Source: Shimazuella alba (GTDB lineage Bacteria > Bacillota > Bacilli > Thermoactinomycetales > Thermoactinomycetaceae). From it: a DNA stretch of 64,000 nucleotides. Both the position numbers and the translations under genes were made by a program. The notes under the pieces are model-generated. The model was not told where the DNA came from, ran no database searches, and worked only from the letters and a program-made list of their open reading frames with translations. The stretch spans positions 186,001-250,000 of the forward strand of contig NZ_WUUL01000003.1 of the NCBI RefSeq assembly GCF_009831235.1, given 5' to 3'. Shown here piece after piece: positions 51,979 to 61,250 of the stretch. How positions within the stretch are numbered: the first letter of the stretch is position 1; each line of letters starts with the position of its first letter.

Positions 51979-53325
51979 CTATTTTTTTCGCAACTTGGCA
52001 ATAAAAAATCCATCACTATGAAAATGATGAGGAAGTATTTGAATCCAATTCTCACCTATCACAGCCTTTTCTTTTACTTTCTCTGGAAGATGATAGGAAA
52101 GAGTATTATCTGGATAAAAATCAGGATGAGTTTCTAGAAAACGAGCAATTTGATGTTGATTTTCTTCCAATGTCCACGTACAAGTGCTATATAGTAGTAT
52201 ACCATCAGATTTGATCTTAGATGCTACGGCTTCGAGCAGTTGTTGCTGAATCAACACAAGCTGGTCTATCTCATATGCTGATTTACGCCATTTGATATCT
52301 GGTTTTCTTGGAATAACTCCAAGACCAGAGCATGGTGCATCCAATAAAACAGCATCAAACATTTCGTTGTTATCCAGCTTTCGCACATCCAAAGCTTTTG
52401 TCTCAATAATAGAGATTCCAAGTCTTTTTGCATTCGCATCGATCAATTTTATTTTGTGCTGATGAATATCTAGTGCAGTGATCGCACCTTGGTTGTTCAT
52501 TTTTTCTGCCAAGTGTGTTGTTTTTCCACCGGGTGCAGCACAAGCGTCTAAAATATGCATTCCGGGCTTTGGATCAAACAATGGAGCTACCAACATAGAA
52601 CTTTCATCTTGTATCGAAAATAAACCTTCTTTGTATTTAGGATGATTTGCAGCGTTCCCTATTCCTGTTATGACAACACCATCTGGACTCATGGTGGAAG
52701 CCTCAACCGAAATATAGGGCTCTGTTTCCCATTGTGATAAAAAAGCTTCTCGATCCCCTCGCAGGCTATTCACTCGTATACTTACTTTCGGAGGAAGATT
52801 ACAGGCTTCCATCACACGATTTGCTACTTCTTCTCCATATGAGTTCGATAACTCCATGACCATCCATTCTGGAAAAGAGTAGGTCAACGATCGTTCTCTT
52901 CGTGTCGATGGATTTTTTGGTAAAACAAATTCCTCTTGTCTTCGTAAGAAAGCTCGTAAAACTCCATTTACAAATTTTCCTATTCCTATATTCCCACGCC
53001 ACTTGGCAATTTCTACGGCTTCATGCACGATAGCCCTTTCTGGTATCTTGTCCAAAAACAGAAATTGATACAAACTAAGCTGGAGCAGCTGCCTTACCCA
53101 TAAATCTAGTTTCTTTTTCTGTACCAATTTATCAATGATTGTATCAAGTGTATTCAATCGCTGTATTGATCCATAAACCAACTCTGTCACAAGACGTTTA
53201 TCTCGTCCATCTAGATTACTTTTTTCTAGTTGTTGATGCAAAAGTAAATTACTGAAAGCATTTTCTTTCCGCCATTTTTCTAATGTATCCAAAGCCCATG
53301 CTCGAGGGGTCTTACTAATATGCAT
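51979..53325 (-). CDS. rsmB: 16S rRNA (cytosine-967-C5) methyltransferase
   Basis: Methylates C967 of 16S rRNA. The 448-residue protein has an N-terminal NusB-like domain (1-140) and a Rossmann SAM domain with DACAAPGGKTTHLAEKM. The two catalytic cysteines are in LDAPCSGLG and YSTCTWTLEENQ. It is the leading gene of the core run; fmt, its usual upstream neighbour, is missing and a decayed IS element begins about 220 bases away. Confidence 0.95.
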   Translation of the reverse strand: MHISKTPRAWALDTLEKWRKENAFSNLLLHQQLEKSNLDGRDKRLVTELVYGSIQRLNTLDTIIDKLVQKKKLDLWVRQLLQLSLYQFLFLDKIPERAIVHEAVEIAKWRGNIGIGKFVNGVLRAFLRRQEEFVLPKNPSTRRERSLTYSFPEWMVMELSNSYGEEVANRVMEACNLPPKVSIRVNSLRGDREAFLSQWETEPYISVEASTMSPDGVVITGIGNAANHPKYKEGLFSIQDESSMLVAPLFDPKPGMHILDACAAPGGKTTHLAEKMNNQGAITALDIHQHKIKLIDANAKRLGISIIETKALDVRKLDNNEMFDAVLLDAPCSGLGVIPRKPDIKWRKSAYEIDQLVLIQQQLLEAVASKIKSDGILLYSTCTWTLEENQHQIARFLETHPDFYPDNTLSYHLPEKVKEKAVIGENWIQILPHHFHSDGFFIAKLRKK

Positions 53326-53542
53326 GTTTTAACCTTCTTACTTCATATATTTGCACATATGATACCGTATTCTACTAAAACAATTCAAACAAAAAGGTTT
53401 TCTCCAGAAAGTTTTCTCCTAATAGTGAATAGAAAACTCGTTATAATAGAAAATGTTGATAGAATATTTTTTCCTATGTAACTAACTTCTAATAGGATCA
53501 ACTCACCCAGATAATACATTTCAACTTATTAGATTCCATCGG

Positions 53543-54150
53543 TTGAACTCTCCCGCCACCTATGCTAACGCTTAGAGGTGGGGGATTCTTGGGTAGTCCT
53601 CGATACCCCAAGGAAGTGAACCAAGCTCAAACCGTAGTCCCTACGGCGATTCTTACGAAACTCACTTCTGGTAATTAATTTTCCTTTTCGATCTTGGTGG
53701 CGTAAGACTGGAGTAAGTTCCGCTTCCTTTTGAAACGAGAGGCATCGTTTTGCTTTTGGAAGAAACGTTAAAAAGCATCCTTGGGATTCCGTTAAAGAAG
53801 ATTGTATGGGCATCTGCTTCTTTTAGCCATTGAAACTTGTTGGGACAAGGTGGTTAGAAGCTTGGCGCAAATCGAATAGATAAGCCCTTTCCCCGTTTCC
53901 CGATAGGTATCGTTTCATTTTGCTAAGAAATGATGGAATACAAAACGACTAGATCCCATGGACTTATGGATGGAAATGGCTTGTTTTCTGGTTGGATACA
54001 AACGAAAAACGGAATGCTTGTGCATTTGTTTCTTTCTCCTTTTTTAAGGCCGATTATACACTCGGAAACAAAAAAAGGGAATATTGCGAACCAATTCCTT
54101 TCGGCTAACGCCGAACCGAACTTAGCTCATGCTTGAAGTGGGAATACTCT
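53543..54150 (-). mobile_element. tnpB: Decayed IS200/IS605-family element with tnpB remnant
   Basis: ATG at 54025 opens a TnpB N-terminus: MHKHSVFRLYPTRKQAISIH, SMGSSRFVFHHFLAK, then TGA (53925-53927) where Trp is usual, then NDTYRETGKGL and TTLSQQVSMAK. Most of the middle and the nuclease core are deleted. The right end is preserved: GACTACCCAAGAATCCCCCA, then a hairpin (53552-53584) ending near TTCAACC. A left-end hairpin TTCGGC-TAAC-GCCGAA lies at 54100-54115. No tnpA is present. The conserved right end could still encode the 3' part of a guide (omega) RNA. Confidence 0.75.
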
Positions 54151-54169
54151 TTCGGAGAGATTGATAGAT

Positions 54170-54201
54170 AAAAAACCCTGCCATCTTGATCGATGAAGGG
54201 T
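54170..54201 (-). terminator. Terminator of the sugar operon
   Basis: CCCTTCATC/GATGGCAGGG imperfect stem followed by six T on the minus strand, shortly after the FGGY kinase stop. Confidence 0.6.
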
Positions 54202-54208
54202 AATCTCT

Positions 54209-55690
54209 TTATAATAAATCTTTTAATCGATTATAAAGTTCTTTATACTTATTATATTTCTGGTTATAGTGTTCTACCATTCTGCCATCAGGCACAAAGG
54301 AAGTTCGGGCAACGCTTGATAATGCTTTTCTTGAAAAATCAGAAAAACTCTCATCCCAACCTATTTCTTTTACCCCAAGTACAACTGCTCCCATTGCAGG
54401 AAAAAATTGCGACTCTGATGGTACGACTACTGTTTTATTTAACACATCCGCTATAATCTGATTCCATACTTTGCTTTTACTGCCTCCACCAATAAGCGTG
54501 ACTATACCTGTACCTCCTTCTGTAATAGCTTCCATTGCTTGCCTCAGGGACATTGCTACCCCTTCTAAAGCAGCACAACTCATATCAGCTGAGGTAGTTT
54601 GAGGACGAATACCTATGAGACATCCTGAAGCCGTTGGATCTTGGATGGGGAATCTCTCCCCGTTTAAATAAGGTAAAAACAAAAGGGAATTGTTTGCTCG
54701 ATCACTCTTTTTGATCTGCTCTTCTAATTCGTCATAACTCCTATCATCTGACAAAGGAACGTTTCCAAATTCAGCTAGGACCCACTTGTGTACATTGCCA
54801 GCATTCATCAATGGGGCAATCGCTAAAAACTGATTTTCCTTCACATATGGAAGATGAAACAAACCTTTTGCCGTTTGTGAGATATTATCCACTGGAGAAG
54901 CAATCCAACCTGTTGTACCGATATATCCATACAATTGACCTTTGGCAAATACACCTGCACCAATAGAAGCTGACCCTCCGTCGCCCATTCCACATAAAAC
55001 AGGTGTACCAACTAGCAGCCCAGTTTCACTAGATGCTTGATTAGTGACATGGCCGACAATCTCATTGGAAGGCCGGATGGTTGGGAGTTTGCAGTTATCC
55101 ATCCCACATGATAATAACCAATCTGTTTGCCAATTTCTCGTTTGTGCATTCATCATTCCCGTAGTAGCCGCTGTTGTAGGATCTGTTACACATAAACCTG
55201 TTAAATGACGGATCACATAATCCTTAGAGCTAATTAAAAATGATTCCGTTTTTTGGTAAACTGCTGGTTCATTATCTTTAAGCCACCACATTTTGGGAAA
55301 GGTGAGTGTACTATCCATATGATTTCCTGTTACATCAACAATCGGAAACAGATCATCTAATAAAGCTGCCTGTTTTTCTGCCCGGCTGTCCCCATACAGA
55401 ATGGCAGGTCTTAGTGGATTTCCTTCTTTATCCACAGGAATACAATCCTGCATTTGACCACTAAATGTAACAAGCTCTATTTCGTGAGGGTCAATGCCTA
55501 GTTCAAACCAAGAAGACAAAATAGAAATGACAGCTTGATACCAATGATGAGGGTCTTGTTCCATCTGATTGCCTGTGTAATCAGTTAGTATATCTATATT
55601 TTTTTCGAAATAAATTTTTGCTTCCTTTGTGACGAGAATCCCTTTTGCTTGTGTAGTTCCGATGTCAAAAGATGCGATATAACCCAACAT
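54209..55690 (-). CDS. FGGY family carbohydrate kinase (xylulokinase-like)
   Basis: Sugar kinase of 493 residues with two actin-fold domains. The N-terminal phosphate loop is FDIGTTQAKGILV, the substrate region FSGQMQDCIPVD, and the C-terminal adenosine site LIGGGSKSKVWNQIIADVLN. It resembles xylulokinases but the exact sugar cannot be read. It is the last gene of a five-gene run with a ribose-type ABC importer and a TrpA-like protein, four bases after the latter. This suggests that it phosphorylates the imported compound before carbon-carbon cleavage. Confidence 0.88.
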   Translation of the reverse strand: MLGYIASFDIGTTQAKGILVTKEAKIYFEKNIDILTDYTGNQMEQDPHHWYQAVISILSSWFELGIDPHEIELVTFSGQMQDCIPVDKEGNPLRPAILYGDSRAEKQAALLDDLFPIVDVTGNHMDSTLTFPKMWWLKDNEPAVYQKTESFLISSKDYVIRHLTGLCVTDPTTAATTGMMNAQTRNWQTDWLLSCGMDNCKLPTIRPSNEIVGHVTNQASSETGLLVGTPVLCGMGDGGSASIGAGVFAKGQLYGYIGTTGWIASPVDNISQTAKGLFHLPYVKENQFLAIAPLMNAGNVHKWVLAEFGNVPLSDDRSYDELEEQIKKSDRANNSLLFLPYLNGERFPIQDPTASGCLIGIRPQTTSADMSCAALEGVAMSLRQAMEAITEGGTGIVTLIGGGSKSKVWNQIIADVLNKTVVVPSESQFFPAMGAVVLGVKEIGWDESFSDFSRKALSSVARTSFVPDGRMVEHYNQKYNKYKELYNRLKDLL

Positions 55691-55693
55691 ACA

Positions 55694-56488
55694 TCATCCT
55701 TTTATCTGATAAAGATCAGTTGCACGTTTCAATTTCGATATTAGCTGAAACAACCTGTCTTGGTTTTCATCTGCACAACATTCTACCAATGCTGAACCTA
55801 CTACAGCTCCATCAAAATGACTTTTGACTACGGTGCGTACTTTATCTGGTGTTTTCAAACCAAATCCAGCCACGATCATTGCCTGTGTATGTCTTCGTAT
55901 TCTCTTATAAAAAATAGGTAGTTCATTTAGCGTTGCAGGGTTAGCGCCAGTAGTTCCAACATAAGTCTGTGCATAGATGATCGAAGCATATTTAGCGATT
56001 TCTGACATCTGATGATCAGACATGGTAGGTTGAATGAATTGAACCACATCTACTCCATAATCGCCTACTTCTCTTGCCATTTCATAGCTTTCTTCATAAG
56101 AACAATCTGGCACTAGCAATGCATCAACCAACTGTTCGGATGCCAATTGTTTGTAGAAATTGGATTGAAATAAGTCTGCTTTGTAACCCATTGCCCAAAT
56201 TGGTTTTTGTACCTGTTGTCTCATATTTCTCAATAACATTAATAAATCATCTACCATCAAATTTACCCTTGCATGTCCATTTTGGATGATAGGTCCATCC
56301 ATATATGGATTTCTACTTGGGATACCTAGTTCTAAAATATCAAGTCCAGCTAGAAAAGAATTTTCTATTATTTTAAGTGACTTTGGAATCGTGGGATCTC
56401 CTGCTATCAGATAACCAATCAATAATGCTTCCTGTTGTTGTTTCATTTGCTGCCAAACCAATTGATTTCTTAGGCTGTGAAATTTCAA
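55694..56488 (-). CDS. TrpA-like TIM-barrel lyase/aldolase in a sugar operon
   Basis: Homologue of tryptophan synthase alpha, 264 residues, with no trpB or other trp genes nearby. The catalytic Glu and Asp are kept in LELGIPSRNPYMDGPIIQ (TrpA Glu49 and Asp60 positions). The phosphate loop is kept in VAGFGLKTPDKVR and DGAVVGSAL. Loop 6 differs: QTYVGTTGAN instead of SRAGVTG. TrpA performs retro-aldol cleavage of indole-glycerol phosphate to glyceraldehyde-3-phosphate. In this operon it may cleave a phosphorylated sugar derivative. It overlaps the permease stop by four bases. Confidence 0.8.
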   Translation of the reverse strand: MKFHSLRNQLVWQQMKQQQEALLIGYLIAGDPTIPKSLKIIENSFLAGLDILELGIPSRNPYMDGPIIQNGHARVNLMVDDLLMLLRNMRQQVQKPIWAMGYKADLFQSNFYKQLASEQLVDALLVPDCSYEESYEMAREVGDYGVDVVQFIQPTMSDHQMSEIAKYASIIYAQTYVGTTGANPATLNELPIFYKRIRRHTQAMIVAGFGLKTPDKVRTVVKSHFDGAVVGSALVECCADENQDRLFQLISKLKRATDLYQIKG

Positions 56489-57462
56489 GAGGAATCACGC
56501 CCAATTTTTTGCAAAATTACTGCAGCAATAACGATAGACCCTGTCACAACATCCTGCAAGAAAGGCGGAACCTCCAACATAGTTAAACCATTTGCTAATA
56601 TACCAATAATAGCTGCACCGACAAATGTACCCCATATATTAGGCACACCTTCTTTAAAGGAAGTCATTCCTAAAAAGGCTGCAGCATAAGCAGGAAGAAA
56701 CAAACCATCTCCACTCGTAGGCTGTGCGGAACCCAGACGGGACGCCATCAAAATTCCTGTAAGAGTTGCAAGCACTGCACATAGGGCAAATGCTAAATTT
56801 TTGTTTATCGCAACGGATATTCCTGCATTTCGAGAAGCAGCTTCATTCCCACCAATCGCATATAACCTACGACCAAATGGCGTGTAGGACATGATGTACC
56901 AGAACAATATGGTGAGAAAAAGCATGATAAAGGAAAGAATTGGTATCGTAAACCACATTTCTTGACCTAAGTAACGAAATGATTCTGGGATATTTTCAAA
57001 AATAGTAGCTCCATCTGTCAGCCAAAAAGTTATTCCTCCAAGAATTGTTCCCATTCCTAATGTTGTAATAAAGGACAATACTTTAAATTTGGTTACAATC
57101 CATCCATTGATGTAACCAATCACAAGAGATATAGCTAATGGAAGTAAAATACAGAGCCACATCGGTTGACCCGAAACAGCTAATTTGGCAGCCATTACAC
57201 CACCTAAACTCGCCATTGCACCGATGGATAGATCAAATTCTCCAACAGCCATTACAAGAGTAGCTCCCAAAGCTATCATTACCAAGAAGGATATCTGTCT
57301 ACTTATATTAATGACATTATCCAGTGTAGCAAAGGAATCTGGTCTAAGAATACTAAAACAAAGAATTATCAATACTCCTGCGAAAAGTGTTCCATACACC
57401 CGAAACAGACGTAACAGGGAACTAGAATATGTTGTTGCTAGATTTCGATTCATTTTAGACAT
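56485..57462 (-). CDS. Sugar ABC transporter permease, RbsC type
   Basis: Permease of 325 residues with eight to ten membrane segments. The family signature is in GATLVMAVGEFDLSIGAMAS and GGNEAASRNAGISV, then LTGILMASRLGSAQPTSGDG. The start MSKMNRN overlaps the end of the ATPase gene by eight bases; a longer frame runs back into that gene and is ignored. Partner of the ATPase and binding protein upstream. The transported ligand is unknown. Confidence 0.9.
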   Translation of the reverse strand: MSKMNRNLATTYSSSLLRLFRVYGTLFAGVLIILCFSILRPDSFATLDNVINISRQISFLVMIALGATLVMAVGEFDLSIGAMASLGGVMAAKLAVSGQPMWLCILLPLAISLVIGYINGWIVTKFKVLSFITTLGMGTILGGITFWLTDGATIFENIPESFRYLGQEMWFTIPILSFIMLFLTILFWYIMSYTPFGRRLYAIGGNEAASRNAGISVAINKNLAFALCAVLATLTGILMASRLGSAQPTSGDGLFLPAYAAAFLGMTSFKEGVPNIWGTFVGAAIIGILANGLTMLEVPPFLQDVVTGSIVIAAVILQKIGRDSS

Positions 57463-58963
57463 CACTCTGCTTTCTCTGGTTGTAACATACTTGCAAAATC
57501 TGCTCAGCAGTGACAGCCTCATTCTCAAATTCTGCTACGATCTCACCTTCATGAATAACATAGATTCGATCAGAGATATCAAGAACTTCTTGTACATCAG
57601 ACGATACAAATAAAACTCCACTATCATGAGAAACTTGATCTTTCAATAGCTGGTGTATTTCTTCCCGGGTCATCACGTCAACTGCTTGTGTTGGTTCATC
57701 ACATAAATATAAAATCGGTTTAGATAACAGTGCCTTCGCAAAAACTACTTTCTGTTGATTTCCCCCGCTCAACTCTTTTATGGGTTGTTCCGAACTTGTT
57801 GCTTTCACTTGTAGCCTTTCCATCCATGTCCGAACGGCTGTCTTCTCTTTTTGATTTTTTATGTTATAGATGGAAGAAAACTCAGAAAGAGTAGACAGCG
57901 TCATATTCTCACGAATGGACATATCTACAATTAATCCGTCTCCTCTCCTATCTTCTGGAATGAGGATTACCCCACGTGCAAGCGAATGTTTTGGGGAAAA
58001 AGAAGATACGATTTTTCCTTGTATCTCCATCTGTCCTGTCTTCAGATGTCTTGTTCCATATATGGTTTCTAACAATTCTGTACGACCTGAACCAGCTAAT
58101 CCAAATATTCCTACTATCTCTCCTTGTTTCACATCCAAGCTTACATTTTTTACTTTTTGATCCTTCGAGGTAACTTGTTTCAATTGAAGGACATTCTCTT
58201 TATTGGAGAAAGATGTCTTTTGCATCTGTTTTTTTATGGAGCTAGTTTGGTTGGTCATCAGTTGAACCAAAGTATCTTTACTCATCTCTTTTGTTGAAAA
58301 CGTTCCTGCTATTTTTCCATTACGCATTACGGTAACTCGATCGGATAATCTCAAAATCTCATTCATGCGATGAGAAACATACAAAATAGCAGTCCCTTTT
58401 GCTACAAGCTTGTTAATCAGCTCAAAAAGCAATTCTGATTCTTCATCACTAAGGGCAGCTGTTGGCTCGTCCAAGATAAGCAGTTGACAATCTAACATAG
58501 CAGCACGCATGATTTCTAACATCGTTTTCTCAGATGGAGACATGTGCTCTGCTAATTTTCTCAAATCTAACTGGATGCCCAGCTTGCTCTTTAGCTGATC
58601 CGCTTCTTTTTTCATTGCTCCCCACCGAATACCTAAACCTAATTTTTGTTTCGGATAAGAAATGCCTAAAAATAAATTTTCATAACCAGAGAAACTAGCA
58701 ATTAATTGACGATCTTGGTGAACCACCTGTATACCAATCTTTCTCGCTGTCTTTGGTTCGCGGATAACTGTCTCTTGGTTATTCCAAAAAACTTTTCCAC
58801 CATTTGGTTGATAAATACCTGTGAGAATTTTAATTAATGTCGATTTACCTGCACCATTTTCCCCGACGAGCGCATGTATTTCTCCAGAATGTATATCTAA
58901 GGATATCTTGGACAAAGCATAATGCAGACCAAATCGTTTATCTAAATCTCTTACTTGTAACAA
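57455..58963 (-). CDS. Sugar ABC transporter ATP-binding protein, RbsA type
   Basis: Double ATPase of 502 residues. Domain 1 (1-235) has Walker A GENGAGKSTLIK and Walker B LLILDEPTAALS. Domain 2 (250-500) has the degenerate Walker A GLAGSGRTELLE typical of RbsA/MglA, signature LSGGNQQKVVFAKA and ILYLCDEPTQAVD. It lies between the binding protein and permease genes. The fold class points to monosaccharides or related small polar compounds. Confidence 0.93.
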   Translation of the reverse strand: MLQVRDLDKRFGLHYALSKISLDIHSGEIHALVGENGAGKSTLIKILTGIYQPNGGKVFWNNQETVIREPKTARKIGIQVVHQDRQLIASFSGYENLFLGISYPKQKLGLGIRWGAMKKEADQLKSKLGIQLDLRKLAEHMSPSEKTMLEIMRAAMLDCQLLILDEPTAALSDEESELLFELINKLVAKGTAILYVSHRMNEILRLSDRVTVMRNGKIAGTFSTKEMSKDTLVQLMTNQTSSIKKQMQKTSFSNKENVLQLKQVTSKDQKVKNVSLDVKQGEIVGIFGLAGSGRTELLETIYGTRHLKTGQMEIQGKIVSSFSPKHSLARGVILIPEDRRGDGLIVDMSIRENMTLSTLSEFSSIYNIKNQKEKTAVRTWMERLQVKATSSEQPIKELSGGNQQKVVFAKALLSKPILYLCDEPTQAVDVMTREEIHQLLKDQVSHDSGVLFVSSDVQEVLDISDRIYVIHEGEIVAEFENEAVTAEQILQVCYNQRKQSDV

Positions 58964-59022
58964 AGACGTGATCCCCCTCTCCAGTAGATGTGAAGGAGGA
59001 TGCAGGTATAAGCCGCATCCAC

Positions 59023-59946
59023 TTATTTTCCAGCATTTTCTTTGGTGATGAGTGATGCTGGTGCATATTGTTCTTTTTCGGTTATTTGTTCGCCTTGGAA
59101 AACAAGTTCGATTTGTTTCGTTACAATTTCAGCCATGCCAGAGAAGTTTTGTTTCACTGTCGCTACAAGTGGTGAACCTTGTTTAATTAAGTTTACCGCT
59201 TGGCTATTGCCATCGATCCCCGTTACGATAATATCTTTTCGACCAGCTGCTTGAATTGCTTGCGTTGCCCCAATAGCAGGCTCATCCCATCCAGCCCATA
59301 CCGCTGTAATGGAGCCTTCTGCTTTATTTGCGAGCAATAAATTTTCCATTTGCTTTCGAGAGTTTTCAATCGGTCCAGGTACATTTACTTGTTGTTCAAT
59401 CACTTTTTTCACATTTGGATTTTTTTTCCGTAATTCATCAAACTCCAACGTTCTTTTTAGTACACCAGGGTGAGGTCTATGTGTAAGTACAACAAGATTG
59501 ATTGGTTTATTACCCAATTGTTTGAAAAGATGTTCAGTGATCATCTTGGACATCGCTTTGTTATCACTTGTGGCATTCATTGCCATACCTTCAATATAAC
59601 CAGAATCACATCCAAAGACAGGGATATTCTTTTCTTTTGCGGCTTGGATTTGTGCTTTTACTTGGTTTGGATCTGTACTTACCAAAACAATCGCATCCAC
59701 ATTAGTAGCTATCACATCTTCCATTCTACTAACTAACTGTCCTACATCACCTTTGGTATCTACTACATTTGCTTCCCAACCTTTGGTTTTGGATTCCTTC
59801 TTTAACAGCTCTACCATTTGATTGGTTGTTACAGATGACAGATAAGGAGTGAGGATTGCAATTTTTTTTGTATCTTTTTTCGATCCACAAGCGGTAAGAG
59901 TCAAAATTAATGATAGCGCTATCACAATAGAAAGAATCTTTTTCAT
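59023..59946 (-). CDS. Sugar ABC transporter substrate-binding lipoprotein (RbsB/Peripla_BP_4)
   Basis: Binding protein of 307 residues. The lipobox LTAC at residues 17-20 anchors it to the membrane outer face. The two-lobed sugar-binding fold shows IAILTPYLSSVTTNQMVELL, VDAIVLVSTDPNQVKAQIQA, GCDSGYIEGMAMNATSDN and WAGWDEPAIGATQAIQAAG. It is the first gene of the operon. A LacI-type operator-like site lies about 110 bases upstream. Confidence 0.92.
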   Translation of the reverse strand: MKKILSIVIALSLILTLTACGSKKDTKKIAILTPYLSSVTTNQMVELLKKESKTKGWEANVVDTKGDVGQLVSRMEDVIATNVDAIVLVSTDPNQVKAQIQAAKEKNIPVFGCDSGYIEGMAMNATSDNKAMSKMITEHLFKQLGNKPINLVVLTHRPHPGVLKRTLEFDELRKKNPNVKKVIEQQVNVPGPIENSRKQMENLLLANKAEGSITAVWAGWDEPAIGATQAIQAAGRKDIIVTGIDGNSQAVNLIKQGSPLVATVKQNFSGMAEIVTKQIELVFQGEQITEKEQYAPASLITKENAGK

Positions 59947-60056
59947 ATTTTTACTCCTTTTGTATTGAGATAAAAAGAAAATGAAATTCTACTTTTTCTT
60001 TCATCACACACACTTTCTGAGATATTGTACAGTTTAAAACTTTATATCCTTTAGCA

Positions 60057-60066
60057 TAAACGTTTA
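60057..60066. promoter_or_regulatory. LacI/GalR-type operator-like palindrome
   Basis: TAAACGTTTA with the central CG typical of LacI-family operators, about 110 bases upstream of the sugar-binding-protein gene. It is a short site and no LacI gene is in the window, so confidence is limited. Confidence 0.4.
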
Positions 60067-60453
60067 ATATTTTGTTTGTAAATAATATTATTATATATCT
60101 CATAAAAAAATAAAATTCTCATAAATAGAAAAAATAGGATTCTATTGAATTGAACTATTAACGACAAAGGAAATATTGATCTGAACATGATTTTTGATCA
60201 CTGTTCTACTACACATTTTTAAAAGGGTGAAATAAAAAAGAAACTTCTCTCTTGAGATATTTACTAATTTTCCAGAGAGAAATTTCTTTTATTTTTGATA
60301 TAACATGTAAATTGATTCATTCCCTGATTACAAATTTGTGTTTGTTAAATGAAAAAAGGCATTCTACATATCGATCAAGGGAACATCTGTCAAAATAGGG
60401 ATTATTAGGAATTTGCAATATAACTTGTCCAACTTTCTTCGATCCGAGGAAGG
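60067..60453. other. Spacer with one hairpin
   Basis: AT-rich. A long imperfect hairpin AAAGAAA-CTCTC/GAGAG-TTTCTTT lies at about 60238-60294 and may end transcription in either direction. No gene seen. Confidence 0.45.
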
Positions 60454-60911
60454 ATGATAAATTTGTTTATGTGCTTTAACAATTGGGTTAATGGAGTGTT
60501 AATACTTATCTTATTACGTTTGCTGCATGGAATAGGTCCGGCTGTATCTACTATCTCCATCGGAACAGCAGTAGCAGATATTATCTTGGAAACTCGTAGA
60601 GGAGAGGAGATGGGGTTGTATGGATTAGCGATGACAATATCGATGGCGGTAGGACCCATACTGGGAATATGGCTATTACACATATACTCTTTTCATGGTT
60701 TAATTTTCATTGCAATCTTTTTCTCAATCATTGCTTTGTAACTAGGTTCCATTGTAAAACTACCAGTTCCATTGCAAAACAAAGCTCGGAAAATAGAACT
60801 TTCGATAGCACTATGTTTCCTATTGATCTAGCAGTCTTTTTTTTAACCATTCCTTATGGAGGTATTACTGCCTTTTTCCCGCATTTTGCCGAATCGATAA
60901 AAGTGAGCTAG
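60454..60911 (+). pseudogene. MFS transporter fragment
   Basis: Sense runs from LILLRLLHGIGPAVSTISIG, TAVADIILETRRGEEMGLYG and LAMTISMAVGPILGIWLLHI to a TAA near 60741. It then resumes in another frame as TMFPIDLAVFFLTIPYGGIT, AFFPHFAESI. These are the middle helices of a drug-type MFS protein. Both ends are missing, so it is non-functional. Confidence 0.75.
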
Positions 60912-61106
60912 TGAATGCATAATTTTCCACTCCCAGTTTCTACTTTTAAGTATGTATTATCTTTATAATATATAATCCGAAATATCCTTTAGCAAATTGG
61001 AATTCTATTTATAGTCGATGCGACAGATACTTCTAAATCTAAAATGGTTTTTCATAGTATCCAAATTAGAAATATAAATGGGAGCTGATGAGGCTTAAAA
61101 AGGTTA

Positions 61107-61150
61107 AACCAGCAACTGAACGACGAAGTGCAATTTGGCCAAATATTGAA
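61107..61150 (+). repeat. Diverged copy of the 33.1 kb repeat
   Basis: AAACCAGCAACTGAACGACG then AATTTGGCCAA matches 33134-33180 in order with scattered substitutions. The rest of 60912-61250 holds nothing recognisable. Confidence 0.4.
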
Positions 61151-61250
61151 TCATTCCAGAAAATGCTATAAGCAACAAAAAACAATCTAAGCCCATCAAC
61201 TTGTTCTACATAGCTTTTTCCTGATAGATGCTAGGCTAGAAGTATTTTTA

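Noticed and set aside
9862-54025. Reassignment of TGA or TAG to an amino acid in the whole genome
   Set aside because: Intact core genes (recG, prkC, rsmB, dinB and others) end normally and contain no internal TGA or TAG; the stops occur only in genes with other signs of decay or low constraint.
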